A stretch of 64,000 nt of DNA from Brucella haematophila (lineage in GTDB: Bacteria; Pseudomonadota; Alphaproteobacteria; Rhizobiales; Rhizobiaceae), in NCBI RefSeq assembly GCF_005938105.1, contig NZ_VCPE01000006.1, forward strand, positions 124,001 to 188,000, in the 5' to 3' direction. Of the stretch, positions 49,135 through 58,414 are shown piece by piece (the stretch's first letter is position 1; each line of letters opens with the position of its first letter). Under the pieces are notes generated by a model that saw only the letters and a list, made by a program, of their open reading frames with translations, ran no database searches and was not told where the DNA came from. The translations under genes were made by a program, and so were the position numbers.

Positions 49135-51058
49135 CAAATGGGGCGCTGATAACCGGGTCTATCCTCCAACTTCCGGCAAGCCGGGTGAGCGCGACCCATT
49201 TCTTACGCCTTATGCCGTGCCGTTCACGCGAGGTTTCGACGACCATCGCTATACGCGCAACGTCCTCGTAACAGGTGCGCAAAGCGGAAAGACCGAAAGC
49301 ATTCTCGACGTCATCGGCTACCGCTGCGACACGCGGCCGGTACCGATCCTTTACGTCGGGCCGAGCAAAGACTTTCTGACTGACCAGTTCGAACCGCGCC
49401 TCATGGGCCTTTTCGACGAAGCTCCGAAGCTCAAGGCGAAACTGTCGCGCGGCAAACGGATGAAGAAAACCTTGAAGCGGGTCGCGGGCGTGACTGTCCG
49501 CCTCGCTCACGCCGGTTCTTCAACCGCCCTCAAGTCCGATCCTGCCGGTCTGGCTCTCGTCGACGAGTACGACGAAATGCTCGCGAACATCAAAGGCCAG
49601 GGCGATCCCCTCGGCCTCGTCGAGGCTCGCGGCATTACCTACGCCGATTTCATGACCGGCATCACGTCCACGCCCTCCCAAGGAATGGTTGAAACGGAAA
49701 TGGACGAGGAAACCGGCCTTGAATTCTGGAAGGTCGCGCCGCCGGATGACGTCGCGTCGCCAATCTGGAAACTTTGGCAAGAGGGCACGCGCCATCATTG
49801 GTCTTGGCGTTGCCCCCATTGCCGGGAATGGTTCGTTCCACGTTTCAAATGCCTGTCGTGGCCGAAGACGGCGACCCCGGCGCAAGCTCGCCGCGAAGCC
49901 TTTCTCGAATGTCCGCGCAACGGATGCGTGATCGAAGAAAGCGACAAGGCCGAAATGAACGCGACCGGCGTGTTTGTCGCGCCGGGCCAGACGGTTGACG
50001 AGGACGGCAACGTTTTCGGCGATCCGCCCGACACGACAACGCTTTCGTTTTGGGTTTCTGGTCTTGCGTCGCCGTTCGTTTCCTTCGGGGAGCGCGCCGA
50101 AGCATATTTGAAGGCGCTCGCCTCGGGCGATAGTTCCAAAGTTCAGACCGCAGTTAACGCGGGTTTCGGCGAGGTATTCACACCGGGCGGCGGCGATGTG
50201 CCGGAATGGGAAGAAGTTGCGAGGCTCAAGGCCCCGTATCTTCCCCGGACATTGCCGGATCAAACCATTTTCTTGACGGCCGGTGTCGACGTCCAGAAAA
50301 ACCGCCTGCCGTTCGTCATTCGAGCTTGGGGGCCGCGCGCGACCTCTTGGCTTGTCGATAGCGGCGACCTTTGGGGCGAAACTTCGCAGCAAGACGTTTG
50401 GGACGATCTTGCCGAACTCCTAACGCAGCCGATCGACGGCCTGCCGATAAGGCTCGCATTCGTCGACAGCGGCTTCCGGCCCGGCAAGAAATTCGCCGTG
50501 CCGGAACATCGCGTCTATGAGTTTGCAAGGCGGTTCCCACGTTTCGTCTTCCCGACAAAGGGACGGCGCACACAGTCAAAGCCGATCATTCAGTCGAAAA
50601 TCGAGGTCAAACCGGACGGCAAGTCGGCAAAGTACGGCTTGACGCTGCACCTCCTCGATACGGACCATTGGAAAAGTTGGGTGCATGAGCGGCTTCGCTA
50701 TCCTCATTTAACCGAGGAAGGCAGGCCCGCACTAGGTGCGTGGTATCTCCACTCCAAAACCACGGACGACTATTGCCAGCAAATTGTAAGTGAAGCTCGA
50801 ACAACTTCGCCCTCCGGCACGCCGGTTTGGGTGCAGCGATCGCGCGAAAACCACTTGCTTGACTGCGAGGCACTGGCCGCCGCCGCCGGTTACCAACTCA
50901 ATGCGCACCGCCTCGGCCCGAATGCTCGACGACGTGACGACGACGATCGAGCGGAACCGCAAATTGCGGTTCCCGATGCAAATGGACAGCCGCAAGAGAC
51001 GAAAGGGTCGAAGTTCGACCGTATCGCTTCAATCGCGGCTCGATTTAACGGGTTGTGA
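49034..51058 (+). CDS. Terminase large subunit (GpA family)
   Basis: 674 residues. ATPase part with Walker A VTGAQSGKTE near 79 and Walker B LALVDEYDEM near 174; zinc-like CPHCREWF near 255; nuclease domain in the C-terminal half (acidic residues in FLTAGVDVQKNRLPFVIRAW and LAFVDSGFRPGKKF). Cuts concatemers and drives DNA into the head. GpA-type terminases usually act at cos sites. Start inside the small subunit gene, preceded by GAAGGG. Confidence 0.95.
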   Translation: MARLLDHKTSSGRQARLYDLAAILWEPTEKTTPDKWGADNRVYPPTSGKPGERDPFLTPYAVPFTRGFDDHRYTRNVLVTGAQSGKTESILDVIGYRCDTRPVPILYVGPSKDFLTDQFEPRLMGLFDEAPKLKAKLSRGKRMKKTLKRVAGVTVRLAHAGSSTALKSDPAGLALVDEYDEMLANIKGQGDPLGLVEARGITYADFMTGITSTPSQGMVETEMDEETGLEFWKVAPPDDVASPIWKLWQEGTRHHWSWRCPHCREWFVPRFKCLSWPKTATPAQARREAFLECPRNGCVIEESDKAEMNATGVFVAPGQTVDEDGNVFGDPPDTTTLSFWVSGLASPFVSFGERAEAYLKALASGDSSKVQTAVNAGFGEVFTPGGGDVPEWEEVARLKAPYLPRTLPDQTIFLTAGVDVQKNRLPFVIRAWGPRATSWLVDSGDLWGETSQQDVWDDLAELLTQPIDGLPIRLAFVDSGFRPGKKFAVPEHRVYEFARRFPRFVFPTKGRRTQSKPIIQSKIEVKPDGKSAKYGLTLHLLDTDHWKSWVHERLRYPHLTEEGRPALGAWYLHSKTTDDYCQQIVSEARTTSPSGTPVWVQRSRENHLLDCEALAAAAGYQLNAHRLGPNARRRDDDDRAEPQIAVPDANGQPQETKGSKFDRIASIAARFNGL

Positions 51059-52650
51059 TGATGAACGCACAAACGAAACCGCGCATTCGCGTCGGCACGG
51101 ACGGGACCATTATGGGTGCTGTTCCGCAGACGTCACCACAGCATTCGGCCGAGTATTTTCGCTCCCCGGGAAGCGGTGGCGCTGCGGCATTGTTCGCTTG
51201 GCGTCCTGCACTTCGGGATGCTCGGGACGACGTCGCGAAATCTTATCTTGAGGCTGCGGCTCGGGCGATTGATGCCCTTCATAACTCCGGCTGGATTGCC
51301 GGAGCGATTGAGCAGGCCGTCGCAAGCACGATCGGAACGGGGCTACGACTGTCGCCTCGGCCCGATCGCATCGCGCTCGGTTGGGATGAAAATCAAGCCA
51401 ACGAGTGGACGAGTATCGTCGAACGCCGCTGGATTTTGTGGAGCGAAAACCCCGTCGAGTGCGACGCCGCAGGCAAGCACACTATGGGCGAGCTTACGGC
51501 AATGGAGCTTAAGACGTGGTACGCTTATGGCGAAGCGACGGGATTGCTCCCGTCCATTCGTCGAAGCATTTCGCAGTCCCGAACAAAGGTTCAATTGGTT
51601 CTTCCACACCGATTGGTGCAGGACACAGAACCGTTGTCCAAACTCTATCAGGGCGTAAAAACGGACGACTTCGGCTTTCCGCTCTCATATCGCTTCATGC
51701 GCGACGGGGTGTTTCGGCACACCGTCGATATTGCCGCGCGCGATGGGGCGGGGCGACCGCAGGTTTTTCATATCTACCAAGGCGCGCCGGGACAAATTCG
51801 CGGCATAACTCCCTTTGCCCCGATCCTTCGCGTCCTTCGCCAGTATGACCAGCTTGCGGACGCCACGCTCACCGCGGCGCTGATCCAGTCTATTTTTGCC
51901 GCGACTGTCGAGAGTGAGGCTCCCACGGACGCACTCTTGCAGGCATTGCAAGACCCGACGGAGCAAGCCGCCTCTGGTAGCAGCCAGGCCGAAACTTTAT
52001 TCGGTTTCAAACAAGCTTGGTACAATCAGACGAAAATCGACCTCGGGGTCGGCGGGCGTATCGCTCACCTGTTCCCGGGCGAAAGTCTCAAAATGAACCG
52101 TTCGGAGCACCCGAACGACACATACGAGGCTTTCACCAAGTTTCTACTGCGGGAAATTGCGGCTTGCCTCGGCATGACCGTGGAAACTCTCACGGGAGAT
52201 TACACCGGGGCGACATACTCGTCGGTGCGCATGTCCACGGCGGAAAAATGGCCCATCACGCTTTCGCGGCGGGCAAATATCTGCGGCCGTTTCTTACAGC
52301 ATGTCTATGAGGCATGGCTTGAGGAAGAAATTGAACGAGGAACAATCCCCTTCCCCGGTGGACCGCGCGCATTTCGCGCGCAACGGGCCGAAGCCTGTTC
52401 CGCAGACTGGCGCGGGCCACCCAAGCCACAAGCTGACGACCTCAAATCGGCCAAGGCGCACGAGATTTACAAGCGCATGGGCGTCGCCTCCGACGAAATG
52501 ATTTGCAACGACCTCGGGGTCGATTGGGAAGACGTTTACGATCAACGGGCGCGCGAAGACGCCAAGCGCAAGGTGCTTAAACTCCCTGACGGCGATACCA
52601 TGACGCCCGATCCGCTCGGCGACAAACTCGTAACTGAGGACGAAAAATAA
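51058..52650 (+). CDS. Lambda-type portal protein
   Basis: 530 residues. Family signature stretches: DALHNSGWIAGAIEQAVAST, HIYQGAPGQIRGITPFAPIL, and CLGMTVETLTGDYTGATYSS. Forms the ring for DNA passage. TGATG overlap with the terminase stop; an ATG one codon later is also possible. Confidence 0.94.
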   Translation: MMNAQTKPRIRVGTDGTIMGAVPQTSPQHSAEYFRSPGSGGAAALFAWRPALRDARDDVAKSYLEAAARAIDALHNSGWIAGAIEQAVASTIGTGLRLSPRPDRIALGWDENQANEWTSIVERRWILWSENPVECDAAGKHTMGELTAMELKTWYAYGEATGLLPSIRRSISQSRTKVQLVLPHRLVQDTEPLSKLYQGVKTDDFGFPLSYRFMRDGVFRHTVDIAARDGAGRPQVFHIYQGAPGQIRGITPFAPILRVLRQYDQLADATLTAALIQSIFAATVESEAPTDALLQALQDPTEQAASGSSQAETLFGFKQAWYNQTKIDLGVGGRIAHLFPGESLKMNRSEHPNDTYEAFTKFLLREIAACLGMTVETLTGDYTGATYSSVRMSTAEKWPITLSRRANICGRFLQHVYEAWLEEEIERGTIPFPGGPRAFRAQRAEACSADWRGPPKPQADDLKSAKAHEIYKRMGVASDEMICNDLGVDWEDVYDQRAREDAKRKVLKLPDGDTMTPDPLGDKLVTEDEK

Positions 52651-52934
52651 TGGTCGAAAAAATCGGACCTGTCGCCATTGATTGGGATGATCCTTGCGCG
52701 AGAGCAAAAGCACTTCGGCAAGCCTATTTCGACAGGCTTGCCGGAGGCACCGCCCAACGGGTGCGCTTCCGGCACGGCGATAACGAACAGGAGGTTCAAA
52801 CTTCTGTTCTGCAAGGCAACCTCGCGTTGCTGCGGCAAGAAATGCAAAGGGCGGAGGATGAATGCCGCGAGCTTAACGGCCTTCGACCTTTGAACCGTCG
52901 TTTCGCAATCGTCGGCGGCTCTCGCCGCCGTTAA
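52650..52934 (+). CDS. gpW-like head-tail joining protein
   Basis: 94 residues. AYFDRLAGGTAQRVRFRHGD then VQTSVLQGNLALLRQEMQ matches the gpW family, which plugs the portal after packaging. TAATG overlap with the portal gene; lambda W is 68 residues, so this form has a longer start. Confidence 0.82.
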   Translation: MVEKIGPVAIDWDDPCARAKALRQAYFDRLAGGTAQRVRFRHGDNEQEVQTSVLQGNLALLRQEMQRAEDECRELNGLRPLNRRFAIVGGSRRR

Positions 52935-52952
52935 ATCACAAGGAAAATCACT

Positions 52953-54203
52953 ATGCCAGCAACGCGCGCCCTTCGGGCGGCGCTTGCGGAGCCGTGGGCG
53001 ATCACAGCCGAAGGGCTGGAACTCGTCCTCTCCGTTGCCGCCCGCGAAAATGACGTCTCGATTGATGCCCTTGAGGCTTATCGTGCCGAGCACGTCCCGA
53101 CCGCCGAACGCCTTACCCGTCGCGGACCGGTTGCAATCCTTGACGTTCGTGGACCTCTTGTCAGCCGTGCAAATCTTTTTACGGCAATATCTGGCGCGAC
53201 CTCCTACGACGTCTTGCGGCGTGATCTTCAAGCGTCGCTCGATGACCCGTCGATCCGGGCGATTGTCATGTCCTACGACACGCCGGGCGGATCGGTGACC
53301 AACGTCGACGAACTCGCAAAGGCAATCCGGGCGGGAAAGGCAATAAAACCAATTGTCGCCTATGTCGGCGGTTCCGCCGCCTCGGCGGGTTATTGGCTCG
53401 CGTCAAATTCGACTGAAATCGTAATCGCCGACACTGCTTTGCTCGGCTCGATTGGTGTTCGCGCAGCCTTGCAGGACACCAGCAAAAAGGACGCCGAGGC
53501 CGGACGGATCGAGTTCATTTCTTCTCAATCCCCCGGGAAGCGAACGGACCTTTCAACAGATGAAGGGCGAGCGCGCATTCAGCGCACGATTGATGCGCTC
53601 GCCGAAGTCTTCATCGCCACGGTCGCAGATGGCCGAGGCGTCAAGCCCGACGACGTCATTGCCAAGTTTGGCGGCGGCGACGTGCTTATCGGATCGGCCG
53701 CAGTTGCGGCCGGAATGGCGGATCGCATCGGCAATTTCGAGGCGGTCATCAAAGAACTGGACGGGCGATCCCCCTCCACAACCTCCAAATTCAGGAGCAA
53801 TACCATGAATGAACCAATGATCGCTCGCGCGGATCACGATGCCGCCGTAGCAGCCGCCCGGACCGAGGGGCAGACGGCCGGAGAAAAGGCGGGAGCGACC
53901 GCCGAGCGGACCCGCATTCAGGCCATTCTCAACCTGCCGGAAGCCAAGGGTCGCGAAACCTCGGCAATGCACCTCGCATTTACGACGGACCTTTCGGCGG
54001 AAACGGCAAAAGGCGTGCTGTCCGGGTTGGAAGCCTCCAAACCAGAACCCGACAACGACGCCGATATCGAAGGGCAGCGTTCGCATGAAGCCGTCGGTGG
54101 TCTCGTAGTGTATGACCCCAAGGCCGACAAACAGCCGAACAAGGCGGAAAAGACAAAAGCCGCGTGGGGTGAAGTCACAAGCAAGCTCAACGCCCGCATG
54201 TGA
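52953..54203 (+). CDS. S49-family prohead protease with fused scaffold
   Basis: 416 residues. Signal-peptide-peptidase-like fold with Ser144 in GGSAASAGYWLAS and IVMSYDTPGGS before it; residues 1-275 are protease, the rest (285-416) a charged scaffold-like helix region (AVAAARTEGQTAGEKAGATA). Same layout as lambda gpC/Nu3. An internal start at 53805 can make the scaffold alone. Cleaves head proteins during maturation. Confidence 0.92.
   Translation: MPATRALRAALAEPWAITAEGLELVLSVAARENDVSIDALEAYRAEHVPTAERLTRRGPVAILDVRGPLVSRANLFTAISGATSYDVLRRDLQASLDDPSIRAIVMSYDTPGGSVTNVDELAKAIRAGKAIKPIVAYVGGSAASAGYWLASNSTEIVIADTALLGSIGVRAALQDTSKKDAEAGRIEFISSQSPGKRTDLSTDEGRARIQRTIDALAEVFIATVADGRGVKPDDVIAKFGGGDVLIGSAAVAAGMADRIGNFEAVIKELDGRSPSTTSKFRSNTMNEPMIARADHDAAVAAARTEGQTAGEKAGATAERTRIQAILNLPEAKGRETSAMHLAFTTDLSAETAKGVLSGLEASKPEPDNDADIEGQRSHEAVGGLVVYDPKADKQPNKAEKTKAAWGEVTSKLNARM
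53805..54203 (+). CDS. Internal scaffold protein (Nu3-like), nested start
   Basis: In-frame ATG, codon 285 of the protease gene, 7 bases after AGGAG (53793-53797); gives 132 residues of scaffold. Lambda makes Nu3 in the same way from within C. Inferred from the ribosome site; not proven. Confidence 0.6.
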   Translation: MNEPMIARADHDAAVAAARTEGQTAGEKAGATAERTRIQAILNLPEAKGRETSAMHLAFTTDLSAETAKGVLSGLEASKPEPDNDADIEGQRSHEAVGGLVVYDPKADKQPNKAEKTKAAWGEVTSKLNARM

Positions 54204-54266
54204 TCGCGGGGCGCATTCAAGCGCCCTCCCACTTCTTCCAAAATCGCTTTCATTGGAGATTGAACA

Positions 54267-54923
54267 ATGTCGAAAGTGTTCATCGAACCCCGCCACGCGG
54301 GCGAATTTATCTTGAGCGAGGCCAACGGCCACCGCTCGCGCGAAAACGTGACGGTCGCTGCGGAACAAGCCATTGAGGCGGGAACGATCTTGGCGTTTCT
54401 CGCGATGGCGACCGACGTAACCGCAACGGTTGTCGCAGGCGCCGAAAATGCCGGTAACGGCACTCTGACTATGGCGAGCACCCCAGTTTCGTCCAAGGCC
54501 AAGAATGGCACCTATGTCGTGATCGCGACTTCGGACACAGCCTTTGCAGTCGAGGACCCGAAAGGCGTCAACATCGGCAATGCCACGGTAGGCACCGCCT
54601 TCAATAAGGAGGTCAAGTTCACTATCGCGGCCGGTGGCACTGCATTTGCCGCAGGTGACCGCTTTGAGGTGATCGTCGGCGTTGAGGCCGGGGATTATCA
54701 GGCAGTTGCCTACAATCCGGACGGGGACGACGGGAGTGAAAAGCCCGCCGCCATCGCAATCTATCCGGCCCTCACTGGCGAGGGCGAAACCGTCAAGATT
54801 GCGGCGCTCCGCCGTGACGCCGAGGTGAATACTCATTGCCTCGCTTGGCCGGACGAAATTGTCGCGGAGAAAAAGGCCGCCGCAATTTCCACTCTCGCCG
54901 CCCTCGGCATCATTGTTCGCTAG
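54267..54923 (+). CDS. Head decoration protein (gpD-like)
   Basis: 218 residues, twice the size of lambda gpD (110). The outer parts (IEPRHAGEFILSEANGHRSR, LRRDAEVNTHCLAWPD) are gpD-like; between them, about 65-145, lies a beta-rich insertion (VAGAENAGNGTLTM ... FTIAAGGTAFAAGDRF), common in phages of this type. Sits on the capsid surface to stabilise it after expansion. Confidence 0.9.
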   Translation: MSKVFIEPRHAGEFILSEANGHRSRENVTVAAEQAIEAGTILAFLAMATDVTATVVAGAENAGNGTLTMASTPVSSKAKNGTYVVIATSDTAFAVEDPKGVNIGNATVGTAFNKEVKFTIAAGGTAFAAGDRFEVIVGVEAGDYQAVAYNPDGDDGSEKPAAIAIYPALTGEGETVKIAALRRDAEVNTHCLAWPDEIVAEKKAAAISTLAALGIIVR

Positions 54924-54975
54924 CGCATCCCGCCGCAGCAACGCACCACATTCCGAAAATTTGGAGACAACTTAA

Positions 54976-55995
54976 ATGTTGGAAATCTTTAACGACGCGG
55001 CGTTTTCGACGACGAGCCTGACCGACGCCATCAACGAACTGAAATTTGTACCCGGTCGCATCGGCGAAATGGGTCTGTTTGGGGTCGAAAGCGTCGATAC
55101 GACCACAATCGCCATCGAGAAGAAGGGCGATATTCTGGTTATCGTCCCGCCAACTCCTCGCGGTGGACCGGGCACGACTATTGCCAAGGAAAAGCGCGAC
55201 CTTCGCTCGCTGATTATTCCACACTTCGAAATTAACGACGCAATTTACGCCGAAGAAGTGCAAAATGTCCGCGCTTTCGGCCAAGAGCGCGCCTTGATGA
55301 CCGTCATGCAGAAGGTTGGGCAGCGACAGGTAACGCACGTCAACAGTATGGCAGCGACCGAAGAATTCGCGCGCATGGGGGCCGTACAGGGCATCGTAAC
55401 TTATGCCGACGGTTCAACATTGAACCTGTTTACCGAATTCGGTGTTCAGCAGTCGGCTGCAATCGATTTCGATCTCGATGCAGCGAACCCGGGAGAAGGC
55501 ATTCTTCGCAAGAAATGTGCGTCCGTCGTCCGTCGATCGGCCGACAGTCTTGGCGGTGTCCCATTCACTGGAATACATGCTTTTGTGGGTGACAACTTCT
55601 TCGATGACCTTCTGTCGCATCGTGAAGTTCGCGAAACTTATAAAGGCTGGTCTGAAGCGCAAATCCTGCGCGACGGTTATATCGGCCCGAACCGTTCAAG
55701 CTACGGCATTTTTGAGTTCGGCGGCATCGTTTGGGAAAACTATCGCGGCTCGGTTGGTTCTACGACCTTTATCGACGCCGATAGCTGTCACCTGTTCCCG
55801 GTTGGGGTGCCTGGCTTGTTCAAAACAGCCTACGCGCCTGCGGATTACGAGGATACGGTCAACAACATGGGCCAGCGCCTTTATAACCGACAGTGGCAAA
55901 TGCAGAATGGCAAAGGTCGCAATCTTGATACGCAGATGAACGCGCTTCAATACTGCACGCGGCCGAAGGTGCTCTTGAAGGGCAAGCGGACCTAG
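54976..55995 (+). CDS. Major capsid protein (gpE-like)
   Basis: 339 residues, similar to lambda E (341). HK97-type fold; typical stretches NELKFVPGRIGEMGLF at the start, LRSLIIPHFEINDAIYAEEV, and HLFPVGVPGLFKTAYAPADY near the end. Main shell protein. GGAG site before the start. Confidence 0.95.
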   Translation: MLEIFNDAAFSTTSLTDAINELKFVPGRIGEMGLFGVESVDTTTIAIEKKGDILVIVPPTPRGGPGTTIAKEKRDLRSLIIPHFEINDAIYAEEVQNVRAFGQERALMTVMQKVGQRQVTHVNSMAATEEFARMGAVQGIVTYADGSTLNLFTEFGVQQSAAIDFDLDAANPGEGILRKKCASVVRRSADSLGGVPFTGIHAFVGDNFFDDLLSHREVRETYKGWSEAQILRDGYIGPNRSSYGIFEFGGIVWENYRGSVGSTTFIDADSCHLFPVGVPGLFKTAYAPADYEDTVNNMGQRLYNRQWQMQNGKGRNLDTQMNALQYCTRPKVLLKGKRT

Positions 55996-56000
55996 CCGCA

Positions 56001-56414
56001 ATGCGCCTCAACAGCATCGCAGCGCGCACCGCCTTACGGGCGGTGCAGCGTGAGCTTGGGGAATTTGTTCGGGTCACACCTCGCATTCAAAGCGATTATA
56101 GCGAACCTTCTCCCGATCCCGATCGTCGAATTGTTGAAGTTTTCGTCGTCGTCTCATTGACGCCGGAAACCGCACCTTTTGACGGTTCGCGGCGCGGCAC
56201 GAAGATCAACACTTCAACGCGACTTTCACAGCGTGAGGCGGCCATATGGTTCGATCCTTCGATCTATGAAGCGTTGAAATACGAGCTTCGCGAAGGCGAT
56301 CAAATTCTCCTAATCGAGCGGCCAAATGAGCCGCCTTATGAAGTATCCCGCGCGCCGGAAAGTTCCGACCGTGGCGACGTTATCGTCTCTCTTGTACTGG
56401 ATAGAAACAAATGA
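56001..56414 (+). CDS. Head-tail completion-type protein
   Basis: 137 residues. Beta-rich (RRIVEVFVVVSLTPETAPFD, KYELREGDQILLIER), five bases after the capsid gene stop. Position after the capsid fits a head completion or joining role, not sequence-proven. ATGA overlap with the next gene. Confidence 0.55.
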   Translation: MRLNSIAARTALRAVQRELGEFVRVTPRIQSDYSEPSPDPDRRIVEVFVVVSLTPETAPFDGSRRGTKINTSTRLSQREAAIWFDPSIYEALKYELREGDQILLIERPNEPPYEVSRAPESSDRGDVIVSLVLDRNK

Positions 56415-57211
56415 GCCTCGTAGCCCTCGTTATCCGTATCGCCACGGTTCGCGCATTACGTGGGCGCACCTTTGCCGAGGAACTGGTTTTCGACAGCAAG
56501 ATAAATCCGGTCAATCTTGTCGCCAAAGACAAGGAGCGGAACGTTATTGTCGTCACGACCGACGACGACAACGTCGACATAACGGGGCGCGACCTGCGCG
56601 CGGGCGACCATAAACTTGAACTAGTGATCGAAACGGCAGTTACGCAAAAGGCTTCCGTCGATGTTGCGGACGGCGAAGCGACGGAAGTCGCAACTATCCC
56701 GGCAACCGACGCTGGTCTTGAAACTACTGTCGGAATAATCGGCTACCAGATCGCAAAAGCCTTATCGGCCGATGGTGGCGTTTGGGGCGACATTTGGCGG
56801 ACCCTCGTCACTAAGGTTCATTCAATTTCAAGCCGACGAGGCGCGGACGATGCAAACGGCGTCCGATACGCCGCCCGCCAGTTTATCTATGTGATTGACC
56901 ATATTAACGAGCCAACGCCGGGCGAAAAGCCCTCCGGCGTATGGGTGAAGGTGCTCGACGCCATGAAATCCGATCCGGATTTAGCGAAGCTCGCCAAGAT
57001 CATCGAAGCGGAGATTTCAGGCGGTGATTACTTACCTTGGGAAATCGCGCGCGGACAGCTTGGCCTTGCCAACGATGAGACGGGTATCATCGGGAGCAAG
57101 CCCGTTGGAATAGCCGAGATTGTTCCTCTCGCCGCCGTTGATATGTCAGACGGCTTTACCGTCGACGAGCAAAAGGCCGTCGAAGTCGACGGGCCGGAGG
57201 AGCCACAATGA
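56411..57211 (+). CDS. Phage structural protein of unknown role
   Basis: 266 residues. The N-terminal part TVRALRGRTFAEELVFDSK and VVTTDDDNVDITGRDL is beta-rich; middle ETTVGIIGYQIAKALSADGG; ends acidic. Common in phages between capsid and baseplate genes; could be a tail-terminator or joining protein. ATGA overlaps on both sides. Confidence 0.55.
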   Translation: MSLVALVIRIATVRALRGRTFAEELVFDSKINPVNLVAKDKERNVIVVTTDDDNVDITGRDLRAGDHKLELVIETAVTQKASVDVADGEATEVATIPATDAGLETTVGIIGYQIAKALSADGGVWGDIWRTLVTKVHSISSRRGADDANGVRYAARQFIYVIDHINEPTPGEKPSGVWVKVLDAMKSDPDLAKLAKIIEAEISGGDYLPWEIARGQLGLANDETGIIGSKPVGIAEIVPLAAVDMSDGFTVDEQKAVEVDGPEEPQ

Positions 57212-57792
57212 GATTGGATAAGCTCCTCGTCGAAGTGCTACGACGGACCGCAGAAATAGAGCGGCGCTTCGACGGCATGGTCAAGCAAGGCCCGGTCGCG
57301 GAAGTTGATCCAAAATCCGGGACGGTTCGCGTTCGCCTTGGCGGGAGCGACAAAGAGCCGATGCTCTCGCCTCCCATCCCATATGCGCAAATTGCAGGCG
57401 GCTTGAAGGTTCACGCGCCGCCCACGGTCGGCCAGCAAATGACTGTCCTAAGCGGATCGGGCGATTTCCGGCAAGGGCTTGCCGTCCCGATGACGTGGAG
57501 CAACAGCAATAAGTCGCCAAGCGAAAAGGGCAACGAAAACGTACTGACGTTCGGCGATGCGCGGATCGAACTTCGCGGCGACGAACTGTTGCTCACAATC
57601 GGCGGTTTTTCCGTTTCGTTCAAAGCATCCGGGGCAACGTTTTCCATCGGAGGCGTCACTCATAAAATTTCAGCCGACGGTTTGAACACCACGGGCGGAA
57701 AGATCGAGCACGACGAAAAGAATATCGGTTCCGACCATATTCACGGCGGGGTTGAGAAAGGCGGGGCAAGAACTAGCGGCCCGGCCAACTAG
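57208..57792 (+). CDS. Baseplate assembly protein V (spike)
   Basis: 194 residues. OB domain (about 25-100; VAEVDPKSGTVRVRLGG, PPTVGQQMTVLSGSGDF) and a C-terminal beta-helix-like spike with a short His-containing end (SDHIHGGVEKGG), as in P2 gpV. Pierces the host envelope. Marks a contractile-tail module. Confidence 0.9.
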   Translation: MRLDKLLVEVLRRTAEIERRFDGMVKQGPVAEVDPKSGTVRVRLGGSDKEPMLSPPIPYAQIAGGLKVHAPPTVGQQMTVLSGSGDFRQGLAVPMTWSNSNKSPSEKGNENVLTFGDARIELRGDELLLTIGGFSVSFKASGATFSIGGVTHKISADGLNTTGGKIEHDEKNIGSDHIHGGVEKGGARTSGPAN

Positions 57793-57803
57793 GAGAAACA
57801 CCG

Positions 57804-57992
57804 ATGAAAAGAAACTACCTCGTTACCGAACGTGCGGGCGAATGGGTTGCCGGGCAGCGACGGCCAGAAAACGGAAAGCTCGAACTTTCCGACGACCAAG
57901 CTGCCTACGAACTTGCGCTCGGCTCGATCATGCTAGCGCCGCCTGACACCGGGCCAGAACCGAAGAAGCAACGGCGAAAGGCCGGAAAGTAG
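57804..57992 (+). CDS. Small phage protein in baseplate operon
   Basis: 62 residues. Begins KRNYLVTERAGEWVAGQRRP and ends in a basic Pro/Lys tail. Seen often between V and W genes in such phages; role unknown. Confidence 0.6.
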   Translation: MKRNYLVTERAGEWVAGQRRPENGKLELSDDQAAYELALGSIMLAPPDTGPEPKKQRRKAGK

Positions 57993-58006
57993 CCGGAGGG
58001 ATTGCC

Positions 58007-58414
58007 ATGTCGCTTAACTCTGCCCTTGGCATCGATATCGATCGCCAAACCGGGGAAGTCATCGAAGGTTGGGCGCATGTCGAGCAATGCATCGGTGATT
58101 TTCTATCCACATTCTTCGGTGAGCGCGTCATGCGTGAGTGGTACGGTTCGATCGTCCCGCCATTGATGGGCGAAAATCTCACAACCGAAACGATAGTCCG
58201 GTTCTTTGCGGCGGTGACGTCAGCAATCGACCAGTGGGAGCCTCGCTTTAAGATCGCGAGGATTACGCCGCTCTCCGTAAACCGGAGCGGCGAGTTCCAA
58301 GTTCGTATTGAGGGCGACTATCGCCCCCTCGCGCTGATCGGCAATTTCTCGTCGGGCAGCCCGAAGCATTTAACCATTAGTGGGGCCGTGGGCCGGGGGC
58401 TTGTTTTGATATGA
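58007..58414 (+). CDS. Baseplate wedge protein W (gp25-like)
   Basis: 135 residues, gp25-like lysozyme fold family without lysozyme activity expected. GERVMREWYGSIVPPLMGE holds the family's Arg/Tyr-rich motif. Couples (ATGA) to gpJ, the neighbour order of P2 (V, W, J, I). Confidence 0.9.
   Translation: MSLNSALGIDIDRQTGEVIEGWAHVEQCIGDFLSTFFGERVMREWYGSIVPPLMGENLTTETIVRFFAAVTSAIDQWEPRFKIARITPLSVNRSGEFQVRIEGDYRPLALIGNFSSGSPKHLTISGAVGRGLVLI

Noticed and set aside
53553-54941. 462-residue minus-strand frame
   Set aside because: Runs antisense through the protease and gpD genes of a tightly packed plus-strand operon.
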